From assembly GCA_030592655.1 (NCBI GenBank), contig JAUVIQ010000207.1, positions 1 to 5,147 of the forward strand: a stretch of DNA of 5,147 nucleotides, given 5' to 3'. This DNA is from Planctomycetales bacterium (GTDB lineage: Bacteria; Planctomycetota; Phycisphaerae; SM23-33). The notes under the pieces are model-generated. The model was not told where the DNA came from. It saw only the letters and a program-made list of their open reading frames with translations, and searched no databases. Positions 1-5,147 of the stretch are shown one piece after another (position 1 is the first letter of the stretch; the number at the start of each line of letters is the position of its first letter). The position numbers were made by a program, and so were the translations under genes.

Positions 1-373
1 CGCCCGTTACGATTAAATCTTTGCCGACGACGGCGAGTTTCGTGCGAAACCTGAAGTCCGCCCCAAGCTGCTTCATCGCCACAGCCGACGTGAGGATTTT
101 CTGGTTGCTGGCGGGTATCATCGGTTTGGCCGAATCGATGTCGCACAGGGTAGCGCCGTCGGCGAGATCAATAACATGCAGGCTGACGGATGTTCCGCCG
201 CCGGACTTCGGCGAGCCCAGCCGGGCAGCGGTGCAGTAAGAGGAAACGAGGGTTTTGAGGGACTTTTCGAGCGACGTTTCCTCGCTCAAAGCCGGCGCGG
301 TCGCCAGGCTCAAAACAATCATCGCCGACAGTATTCGCAATGCCGGAATGTGTTTGTCGGTTCGGATCACCAT
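1..373 (-). CDS. dacB: D-alanyl-D-alanine carboxypeptidase / PBP4-type serine peptidase (family S13), N-terminal part, runs off the left edge
   Basis: The reading frame starts at an ATG at 373-371 and stays open to the window edge, giving 124 residues. Residues 1-30 look like a signal peptide: Arg4 and Lys7, then a hydrophobic core (LRILSAMIVLSLATAPA), with possible cleavage near ATAPALS. Residues 62-80 (SVSLHVIDLADGATLCDID) are followed by PASNQKILTSA, which holds the S-x-x-K active-site motif at Ser89 and Lys92. The run LGADFRFRTKLAVVGKDL then matches the usual continuation of S13 enzymes. The family acts in the periplasm, trimming or cleaving peptidoglycan peptides. The SxN and KTG motifs lie beyond the edge, so completeness cannot be judged. 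The start overlaps the stop of the upstream phosphofructokinase gene (ATGGTGA), which suggests translational coupling. No strong Shine-Dalgarno sequence is seen, consistent with coupling. The S13 assignment is confident; the symbol is by family likeness. Confidence 0.88.
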   Translation of the reverse strand, partial: MVIRTDKHIPALRILSAMIVLSLATAPALSEETSLEKSLKTLVSSYCTAARLGSPKSGGGTSVSLHVIDLADGATLCDIDSAKPMIPASNQKILTSAVAMKQLGADFRFRTKLAVVGKDLIVTG

Positions 374-1479
374 GGTTCGATTACATCGCCGAAGCAGGTT
401 CCGACGGCGCGGGCTGCCAGTATCAGCGAATCGTCCGCCTGGACTGTGCGAATCTTCCCGGCGATGGAATCTATCTGAACCGCGTCGATTTTCCCGTTCT
501 TGACGACGACAAGTTCTCCGAACCTTCCATCGGCCAATAGTTCCGTAGCGTGGTGTGCAAGCACGGTCGCCAGGACGCGGTCGAATGCCGTCGGCGTCCC
601 GCCCCGCTGTATGTGCCCCAGTACAATGGCCCGGCTTTCCAGACCGGTGAGTTTCTCGATCTCGTCGGCGACGTACTTTGCCACGCCGCCGAGGCGGATC
701 GGTTCGGGGCTGGACTCGTCAATGTGGTTGACGACCATCTCGCCACCGGCTGGATAAGCGCCCTCGCCGATAGCGATAAGCGTGAAACGCTTCCCGTGCT
801 TGCTGCGACGTTCGCACGCATCAGCCACTACGTCCAGTTTGAACGGTATCTCCGGAATCAGGATAACGTCGGTACCGCTGGCCAGACCGCTCCGCAGCGC
901 CAACCATCCGGCGTATCGCCCCATCAATTCGACCACCATTACGCGGTGATGACTTGAAGCTGTGGTGTGTATCTTATCCAGGGCGTCCGAACCGGTAGCC
1001 ACCGCGGTATCGTGCCCGAATGTAATTTCCGTACCGGGAAGGTCGTTGTCGATCGTCTTTGGCACGCCGACAATGTTGAGGCCTCGATCGATAAGTTTGG
1101 CTGCACCGGCCATTGTCCCGTCGCCGCCGATAACGACTAACGCATCGAGTTTGTGCTTCCGGCAGTTCTCCAGCACCCGGTCGGTTACGTCCTTATCGAC
1201 CCACTTGCCGTTTTCGAGCACCTTGAACTGGGACGGATTGGCCTTGTTGGACGCGCCAAGGATCGTCCCGCCGACCGTCAGGATACCTGAAACGTCCGAG
1301 ACGCTCAGCGGACGGATGCGGTCCTCAATCAATCCGAGGTAGCCGTCTTCGATACCGAAAATCTCCAGCCCGAATTTAAACATCCCCGTCTTTGCGACGG
1401 CGCGGATAACGGCGTTCAGTCCCGGACAGTCGCCGCCGCCGGTCAGTACGCCAACGCGACGAATCTTTGACTTCGTCAT
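367..1479 (-). CDS. pfkA: 6-phosphofructokinase (group III-type PFK, probably ATP-dependent)
   Basis: This 370-residue cytoplasmic glycolytic enzyme phosphorylates fructose 6-phosphate to fructose 1,6-bisphosphate. Visible motifs in order are: the N-terminal nucleotide loop VLTGGGDCPGLNAVIRA (11-27); ASNKANP (76-82); GGDGT (118-122); PKTIDND (140-146) with Asp144 as the expected catalytic base; MGRYAGW (186-192); the sugar-phosphate residue Glu210 in IPEIP; and GHIQRGG (288-294). By family knowledge, Gly in GGDG (E. coli position 104) favours ATP, whereas PPi enzymes have Asp. Lys141 before TIDND (E. coli position 124) is typical of PPi enzymes and of group III ATP enzymes. ATP use is therefore inferred, not proven. 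The frame is open 50 codons further upstream, but that stretch resembles no PFK. The chosen ATG has a GGAG 6 nt upstream. The gene precedes and overlaps the carboxypeptidase gene. Confidence 0.96.
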   Translation of the reverse strand: MTKSKIRRVGVLTGGGDCPGLNAVIRAVAKTGMFKFGLEIFGIEDGYLGLIEDRIRPLSVSDVSGILTVGGTILGASNKANPSQFKVLENGKWVDKDVTDRVLENCRKHKLDALVVIGGDGTMAGAAKLIDRGLNIVGVPKTIDNDLPGTEITFGHDTAVATGSDALDKIHTTASSHHRVMVVELMGRYAGWLALRSGLASGTDVILIPEIPFKLDVVADACERRSKHGKRFTLIAIGEGAYPAGGEMVVNHIDESSPEPIRLGGVAKYVADEIEKLTGLESRAIVLGHIQRGGTPTAFDRVLATVLAHHATELLADGRFGELVVVKNGKIDAVQIDSIAGKIRTVQADDSLILAARAVGTCFGDVIEPW

Positions 1480-1557
1480 TGCTTTCTCCATAACCACAAT
1501 CAGACCCAGCCTCGCACAATACCATTTATCGGCAGGACGCTTAAGTAATTTGTGCAT

Positions 1558-1587
1558 ATTATCATTTTTCAACCGGCGTTCAGTGAA
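1558..1587 (-). promoter_or_regulatory. Candidate sigma-70-type promoter for the phosphofructokinase gene
   Basis: Read on the minus strand, a -35-like TTCACT (1587-1582) is followed after 18 nt by GATAAT (1563-1558), which matches the -10 consensus at five of six positions. Transcription would start near 1551 and leave a leader of about 70 nt before the ATG at 1479. The -35 is weak and sigma-factor preferences of this organism are unknown, so this is a pattern match only. Confidence 0.28.
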
Positions 1588-1603
1588 CCAACTGTAATAA
1601 AAG

Positions 1604-1698
1604 AATCCGCAGGGATACAGGGGATACACGGGATATAATCATTTTTTCTTTCTCTTGTTATATCTTTATCTCTTGCATCCCCTGCATCCCTGCTGATT
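1604..1698. repeat. Imperfect inverted repeat of 9-nt GGGATACAG-like units
   Basis: The left arm 1609-1628 contains two and a half units of a 9-nt period (GGGATACAG, GGGATACAC, then GGGATATAA just beyond the arm). The right arm 1674-1693 carries the complementary TGCATCCCC TGCATCCCT. The 20-nt arms differ at two positions. In a minus-strand transcript both differences become G-U wobble pairs, giving an uninterrupted 20-bp stem; in a plus-strand transcript they are A-C mismatches. The outer flanks add AATC (1604-1607) against GATT (1695-1698). An inner stem GATATAA (1632-1638) against TTATATC (1658-1664) extends the fold towards a 19-nt loop. The polarity suggests selection for a minus-strand RNA fold, in the distal leader of the phosphofructokinase gene if its transcript starts far enough upstream. 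It could equally be a dispersed REP/MITE-like repeat. Function unknown. Confidence 0.7.
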
Positions 1699-1804
1699 TT
1701 TCCCCTGAAATTATTCTTTTGTAACACTGGCGGAGGCTGGAGACATCGTGTAGAATCTGCCTGTCGGGGTTTTTTAGTTGTCATTGTCATTGAGGGTATG
1801 ACTG

Positions 1805-2122
1805 ATGGATCAACAAACACCAGCCGAACGACGGAATCATAACCGGCATCCACTCTCGATAACCGTGCAATTCTACCACGGCCCAAGCCAGCGTGAATAC
1901 CCCGCCCGAAGCGTGGACATTTCCACAGGCGGGATGCTGATGTACGTCCCGGTCGGAACGCCCGTATCGACGGGTCAGCCAATCCGAGTAACTCTCGGCA
2001 GCCACGACAGACCCGAATTCGCCGGACTAAGCGAGCAGCCGGTAGATGCCACAATCGTCCGCGTGGATCGCAAAAAAATGATGGACATCGGACACATGCC
2101 CGTCGGCGTACGCTTCGCGTAG
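1805..2122 (+). CDS. Stand-alone PilZ-domain protein (predicted c-di-GMP receptor)
   Basis: This is a 105-residue cytoplasmic protein consisting almost wholly of one PilZ domain. The c-di-GMP-binding signatures are both present: R-x-x-x-R at Arg10-Arg14 (within RRNHNRHP) and D-x-S-x-x-G at Asp38, Ser40 and Gly43 (DISTGG). The C-terminal strand ends in PVGVRFA, as is usual for PilZ domains. By family knowledge it should bind cyclic di-GMP and signal to a partner, often in motility, pili or polysaccharide export; the partner cannot be read from the sequence. The ATG at 1805 is preceded by GAGGG (1792-1796) at an 8-nt spacing, which decides against the out-of-frame ATG at 1798. Two stop codons stand in tandem (TAGTAG), and a palindromic element begins 2 nt after the first. 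It is divergent from the phosphofructokinase gene and convergent with the beta-propeller gene. Confidence 0.9.
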   Translation: MDQQTPAERRNHNRHPLSITVQFYHGPSQREYPARSVDISTGGMLMYVPVGTPVSTGQPIRVTLGSHDRPEFAGLSEQPVDATIVRVDRKKMMDIGHMPVGVRFA

Positions 2123-2124
2123 TA

Positions 2125-2239
2125 GCTTAAATAGGGGACGCTAACCTATTTTGCGATTAACAAACTACCAATTGACGCTGATACTGATTGGAATGATAGG
2201 GAGAAGAGGCAAAAATAGGTTAGCGTCCCCTATTTAAGC
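2125..2239. repeat. 115-bp MITE/REP-like palindromic element with perfect 28-nt inverted ends
   Basis: The segment 2125-2152 is the exact reverse complement of 2212-2239 over 28 nt, with the core AATAGGGGACGCTAACC. The arms enclose a 59-nt centre that contains a small CCAAT/ATTGG inverted repeat (2168-2172, 2187-2191). The element starts 2 nt after the PilZ stop and ends directly against the stop of the convergent beta-propeller gene. No target-site duplication is evident. AATAGGGGAC-type termini are, from memory, common in small repeats near IS200-like (TnpA-REP, Y1) transposases, so a non-autonomous mobile repeat is likely. The hairpin would also form in RNA from either gene. It lacks a following U-run on both sides, so it is not a standard intrinsic terminator, although it could stop or stabilise transcript 3' ends. 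Confidence 0.85.
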
Positions 2240-3490
2240 CTATTTCCCCCGGATGTTGTAGGCGAAGAGTTTGTCTGCGTGGCGTACGTATAGCCGGCCG
2301 TCGCAGACGACCGGGTGTGCCCAATACAATCCGTCTCCGCCCTTCGGTAATTTGAATGAGCCGGCGAGCCTGTGGGCCTTCGGCGTAGCCTTGACCAGGG
2401 ACATCGTTCCCCGTTCGTCCAGGCAGTACAGCATTCCGTCGGCGTAGGTCAGGGAGCCTTTGCCGCGCGTGTTCCAGGCCGGCTTGCCGGTCATCACGTC
2501 CAGACAGAACCACCCCTTGGACCGATGGCCTGACCCGTAAACGTGCCCATCCACCAGCACGACGCCGCCATGGTGGTTGTCCATGATCTTGTCGGCCCAG
2601 ACCTCCTCAGTCTCAATGCCGCCGGCGACCGGCTTGAGCTTGACCAGGACGCTCCCTTTGCCGTAGCCGCTTGATGCGAACACATGTCCCTTGTGAAAGA
2701 TGGGATCTGTTGCGTTGTTGTTCCGCCGGTTCCCGTGCTCCACGCTCCAGAGCAGATTCCCGTTCTTGGCGTCCACGCTGAAGATGACCGCCGAGCTCAT
2801 GCTCAGAACCTGCCGGAAGCCTCCGAACTCCGCGATCACGCAAGAGCAATAGCCCGCCGTTCCCTTGACCTTGTTGTTCGCCCACACGAGTTTGCCATCC
2901 TTCTTCTCCAGGCACACAATATAGCCTTTGGCGCCGCCGGGACAGCAAATCAACCTGTCGCCGTCTATCAGGACGGACTCGGCCAGGCCGTACGTCGGCG
3001 GCTTGGCGTCGAACTCCTCGAAAAGGTCCTTGTGCCAGATCTCTTTGCCGCTCTTGGCGTCGAGGGCGACCAGTCGTCCCAGTTCGCTCAAATGGTACAC
3101 CCTGCCCCGGTCATACGTCGGCGTGCTGCGCGAACCTGTGTACCCGATTGCCCAGCGACGCGTCGTCTTCCAGGACCGCCCGTTCAACCTGCGCCACTTC
3201 TCCTTGCCGTCCAGGTCAAACGCGAACACGTGCGTCTGTTTGTCGATCATCCCTGCCGTGTAGATCAGCCCATCGGCAATCGTTACGGAACTGTAACCTT
3301 TTCCCAGCCCGGATGCGGTCCACAGCAACTTCGGACCACCGTCAGGCCACTTCTTCAGAAGTAACTTCTCGGTCGATTTGTTGTCCCGCCTCGGCCCGTG
3401 GAAACAGGGCCATTCGGGCTTGGGCTTACCGGAGCCAGGTTGAGAGAAGAGCAGGCCTAATATGATTGCCGTTAAGGTGAACGTGCGCAT
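2240..3490 (-). CDS. Secreted PQQ-binding-like beta-propeller repeat protein
   Basis: This is a 416-residue exported protein. Residues 1-20 form a signal peptide (MRTFTLTAIILGLLFSQPGS) with no lipobox cysteine. Next comes WPCFHGPRRDN (27-37) and WPDGGPKLLW (48-57), a block typical of planctomycete propeller proteins, then blade repeats ending in the D-x-x-x-G-x-x-x-W pattern: ALDAKSGKEIWHK (142-154), CLEKKDGKLVW (193-203), SVDAKNGNLLW (238-248) and CLDVMTGKPAW (329-339). Related proteins are often annotated as PQQ enzymes or BamB-like, but no catalytic or PQQ-ligand residues can be claimed here. A structural or binding role outside the cytoplasm is the safest reading. The ATG is preceded by GGGAGA at good spacing. 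The gene is divergent from the prepilin peptidase and single. Its TAG stop abuts the palindromic element, whose edge supplies an in-frame TAA two codons later. Confidence 0.9.
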   Translation of the reverse strand: MRTFTLTAIILGLLFSQPGSGKPKPEWPCFHGPRRDNKSTEKLLLKKWPDGGPKLLWTASGLGKGYSSVTIADGLIYTAGMIDKQTHVFAFDLDGKEKWRRLNGRSWKTTRRWAIGYTGSRSTPTYDRGRVYHLSELGRLVALDAKSGKEIWHKDLFEEFDAKPPTYGLAESVLIDGDRLICCPGGAKGYIVCLEKKDGKLVWANNKVKGTAGYCSCVIAEFGGFRQVLSMSSAVIFSVDAKNGNLLWSVEHGNRRNNNATDPIFHKGHVFASSGYGKGSVLVKLKPVAGGIETEEVWADKIMDNHHGGVVLVDGHVYGSGHRSKGWFCLDVMTGKPAWNTRGKGSLTYADGMLYCLDERGTMSLVKATPKAHRLAGSFKLPKGGDGLYWAHPVVCDGRLYVRHADKLFAYNIRGK

Positions 3491-3539
3491 GGCTTCTCCC
3501 GCTGACGTAAGCGTCCGGGGCCGTCCCAGCCGAGTATCG

Positions 3540-3567
3540 AGTATAGATTACACGAAAATGCTTTCAG
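3540..3567 (-). promoter_or_regulatory. Candidate promoter for the beta-propeller gene
   Basis: On the minus strand, CTGAAA (3567-3562; four of six matches to the -35 consensus) is followed after 16 nt by TATACT (3545-3540; five of six matches to the -10). The start of transcription would fall near 3533, about 43 nt before the ATG at 3490. This is a pattern match only. Confidence 0.33.
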
Positions 3568-3617
3568 CCGCAATTTAGCAATTAGCGTATCCGGCTACCG
3601 ACTACCAAATCCTCCGG

Positions 3618-3646
3618 TTGCAAAAGCCGCCGGCCTCTGCTATCGT
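3618..3646 (+). promoter_or_regulatory. Candidate promoter for the prepilin peptidase gene
   Basis: TTGCAA (3618-3623) and TATCGT (3641-3646) are separated by 17 nt, each matching four of six consensus positions. The predicted start near 3653 would leave a short leader that still includes the GGAG ribosome binding site at 3663-3666. Position and spacing fit; the hexamers are weak. Confidence 0.3.
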
Positions 3647-3675
3647 CTCTGCCATACCAAGTGGAGTTTTTGTAG

Positions 3676-4902
3676 ATGCAGATGCACGTTATCTGGATTC
3701 CGTTTCTGTTCGTTCTCGGCGCTTGCGTGGGCAGTTTTCTGAACGTGGTGATATACCGCCTGCCTCGCGGCGAGAGTATCGTCTTCCCCGCAAGTCATTG
3801 CCCGTCGTGCGGAAAGGCCATCAAATGGCACGACAATTTCCCCATTATCAGTTGGCTGATGCTGCGTGGGCGGTGCCGATGGTGCAGCCAGAGTATTTCG
3901 CCACGCTACCTGGTGATCGAACTGATAACGGCGGTGCTGGTGGCTGGTTTGTATGTCTGCTATTTCGTATTGCGCCTCCGCGACGGGATAGGCACATTTT
4001 ACGAAGACTGGCCGATGTTCGCCGCTCATGCGGCCTTACTGTGCGGCCTGCTGGCGGCTTCGGCGGTCGATATCGAACTGTTCATCGTGCCACTTCAGGT
4101 GATGTGGGTTTGTTCGGTTGTTGGGATAGCGGCTGCGACCTTCAGGCCTCATGCTTTCAGTCAACCGGTATCACCCGCCCTTGCTACGGCATCGGTCGGC
4201 GCTGTCGTCGGCCTGTTTATCGCGCTTGTACTGCTTCGGCTGGGATGGATTCAGCAAAGTTTCCTCGACGCCGACGATAAAATCGTTACGGACGAAAAAG
4301 AAAGCACCATTGCAATTACCGCACAGGACGGCGTGAACCCGCGAAAGGAAATCCTCCGCGAAATACTGTTCCTTACCCCGGCAATCGTGCTGGGAGTAGC
4401 GGGATATTTCATCGCGATGCGAGTCCCCGCCGCTGAACGATTTTGCAACGACATTTTCGGCGAAATCGCAATATCAAAAAACCTCGCATCGGGAATGGGG
4501 GCGGTTTTCGGGATGCTTATCGGCGCTGCCTGGATATGGGGGGCGCGGATTTTCGGAACTCTCGGATTCGGTAAAGAGGCGATGGGGATGGGCGACGTTC
4601 ACATCCTCGCCGCCGTCGGAGCGGTGGCCGGCTGGAAAGTCGCCACGCTGGTCTTTTTCGTCTCGCCGTTTTTCGGACTGGTCTGGGCACTGCACTCGTT
4701 TATCGCTCGCGGAAAGCGTGAACTACCCTACGGACCCTGGCTGGCGCTGGGAACGCTGGTCGTGCTGCTGTTTTACGACGTTCTGGTTGTTTTTATATAT
4801 CGTTTTAGCGCCTTGATTGCGCCGAGGTTGGGATATTCATTGACGACAGGGACGGCGACTTTCTCTACTGCAACGAAAGGGTGGCGGAGATCTTCGATCT
4901 GA
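3676..4902 (+). CDS. pilD: Prepilin peptidase / N-methyltransferase (A24 family), long variant with altered C-terminus
   Basis: This inner-membrane aspartyl protease cleaves, and often N-methylates, type IV prepilins and type II secretion pseudopilins. The 408 residues begin with a membrane segment and GSFLNVVIYRLPRGESIV (19-36). Next is the cytosolic zinc domain with CPSC (Cys42, Cys45) and CRWC (Cys67, Cys70), then helices near 78-98, 113-155 and 170-188. The two catalytic aspartates are Asp132 (SAVDIELFIVP) and Asp307 in G-M-G-D (304-307). PYGPWLALG (351-359) is also typical. The aspartates lie 175 residues apart, against roughly 60-70 in usual enzymes. The extra segment (about 165-272) includes a charged stretch and one or two more helices. 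The ATG at 3676 has GGAG 9 nt upstream; an ATG two codons later is less well placed. Residues after about 380 look like read-through of PAS-coding DNA in the wrong frame, so the natural C-terminus is probably lost. Confidence 0.92.
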   Translation: MQMHVIWIPFLFVLGACVGSFLNVVIYRLPRGESIVFPASHCPSCGKAIKWHDNFPIISWLMLRGRCRWCSQSISPRYLVIELITAVLVAGLYVCYFVLRLRDGIGTFYEDWPMFAAHAALLCGLLAASAVDIELFIVPLQVMWVCSVVGIAAATFRPHAFSQPVSPALATASVGAVVGLFIALVLLRLGWIQQSFLDADDKIVTDEKESTIAITAQDGVNPRKEILREILFLTPAIVLGVAGYFIAMRVPAAERFCNDIFGEIAISKNLASGMGAVFGMLIGAAWIWGARIFGTLGFGKEAMGMGDVHILAAVGAVAGWKVATLVFFVSPFFGLVWALHSFIARGKRELPYGPWLALGTLVVLLFYDVLVVFIYRFSALIAPRLGYSLTTGTATFSTATKGWRRSSI

Positions 4903-5147
4903 CCATGGAGGAGTTTATCGCCCAACCCCCGTCGGCGCGCATCGTGGGCGAGGACTACGAGAAGATGATGCGCTATCACAATCTCCGAATGGAAGGAAAA
5001 GAAGCGCCGTTAAATTATCAGATCAAAGCCAGAAAAAGAACTGGAGAAGAGATATTTCTTGACGTCAACGTCGTGGTCCTGGAAGATGACGGCCGGATAA
5101 AAGGGACGATGTCCTATATCAAAGATATTACCGAGAGCAAGAATATC
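4809..5147 (+). pseudogene. PAS-domain signalling protein fragment, no start codon, runs off the right edge
   Basis: The frame is open from just after a TAG at 4806-4808 to the end of the window, giving 113 residues that form one whole PAS domain. It begins with LDCAEVGIFIDDRDGDFLYCN and continues through ERVAEIFDLTMEEF. It ends in the PAC-like part: ARKRTGEEIFLDV, then VLEDDGRIKGTMSYIKDITESK. PAS domains sense ligands, redox state or cofactors, and usually sit upstream of kinase, cyclase or regulator domains that would lie beyond the edge. No ATG, and no GTG or TTG with a ribosome binding site, precedes the first strand of the domain. The first GTG (4878) and ATG (4896) fall inside it. It overlaps the prepilin peptidase 3' end by 94 nt in the -1 frame. 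Purine-rich codons such as AGA, AAA and GAA make it look unlike the gene before it. It may be a truncated or frameshifted gene, a recombination joint, or an assembly error. The PAS assignment is confident; the status as broken is inferred. Confidence 0.75.

Larger units (their letters stand above)
1480..1804. other. Divergent intergenic region between phosphofructokinase and PilZ genes
   Basis: This stretch of 325 nt carries no believable gene. It holds a candidate promoter for the minus-strand phosphofructokinase (1558-1587) with a small palindrome over its -35, and a long imperfect hairpin of 9-nt units (1604-1698). The PilZ leader shows a direct repeat of TTGTCA (1778-1789) just before the ribosome binding site. 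A T-run at 1770-1775 has no upstream stem that would make it a terminator. The region is visibly more AT-rich than the flanking genes. Confidence 0.7.

Noticed and set aside
550..957. Plus-strand open frames antisense to the phosphofructokinase
   Set aside because: They are shadows of a GC-rich conserved gene, with no domain likeness and no ribosome binding sites.
1480..1629. N-terminal extension of the phosphofructokinase to an upstream ATG at 1629
   Set aside because: The 50 extra residues match no PFK, reach into the 9-nt repeat hairpin, and the ATG at 1479 has a good GGAG at correct spacing just before the conserved VLTGGGDCPG.
1609..1693. CRISPR-like array
   Set aside because: The repeats are 9-nt units without spacers and are arranged as an inverted repeat, not as direct repeats with unique spacers.
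1763..1775. Possible intrinsic terminator (GTCGGGGTTTTTT)
   Set aside because: The T-run is preceded by a G-run but no complementary C-rich arm lies close enough to form a stem.
1569..2054. 161-codon minus-strand open frame across the PilZ gene and the hairpin
   Set aside because: It is antisense to a clear PilZ domain and its last part translates the 9-nt repeats and AT-rich spacer.
2684..3364. 226-codon plus-strand open frame
   Set aside because: It lies antisense to the beta-propeller gene, which has a signal peptide and clear blade motifs. The plus-strand product has no recognisable domain.
3618..4280. 220-codon plus-strand open frame overlapping the prepilin peptidase
   Set aside because: It is out of frame with the peptidase, whose Cys, Asp and GxGD motifs prove the other frame, and its product is arginine-rich without domain features.
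4801..4902. Programmed -1 ribosomal frameshift joining peptidase and PAS
   Set aside because: The overlap window has no slippery heptamer in the correct phase, and a late shift would lose the first strand of the PAS domain.

Overview
The window looks like a piece of a bacterial chromosome, probably Planctomycetota (Phycisphaerae-like). This assignment is an inference. It rests on a secreted PQQ-type beta-propeller protein with the planctomycete-style N-terminal W-x-x-F-x-G-P-x-R-D block, an unusually long prepilin peptidase, and a group III-type phosphofructokinase. No rRNA, tRNA, CRISPR array or complete transposase gene was seen.

Layout from left to right. A minus-strand pair comes first: a 6-phosphofructokinase (367-1479) and, overlapping its stop codon by 7 nt, the first 124 codons of a D-Ala-D-Ala carboxypeptidase of the PBP4/DacB type (1-373, running off the left edge). 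A 325-nt divergent intergenic region (1480-1804) follows. It holds a candidate pfk promoter and a long imperfect hairpin built from 9-nt GGGATACAG-like units. A small stand-alone PilZ (c-di-GMP receptor) gene (1805-2122, +) comes next. A 115-bp palindromic element with perfect 28-nt terminal inverted repeats fills the gap between the PilZ stop and the stop of the convergent gene. That gene is the secreted PQQ-like beta-propeller protein (2240-3490, -). After a 185-nt divergent promoter region comes a prepilin peptidase (3676-4902, +) with all its catalytic and zinc-ligand residues. The last ~330 nt encode a clear PAS domain in a different frame from the peptidase, with no start codon, overlapping the peptidase 3' end.

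The genes do not form one pathway. The phosphofructokinase (glycolysis) and the carboxypeptidase (peptidoglycan) are probably co-transcribed. The prepilin peptidase serves type IV pili or type II secretion, and the PilZ protein could report c-di-GMP to surface machinery, but nothing here ties the two together. The points most worth a second look are the out-of-frame peptidase/PAS junction, the perfect-palindrome element between the convergent genes, and the strand-asymmetric 9-nt-repeat hairpin. No complete new multi-gene system is evident.
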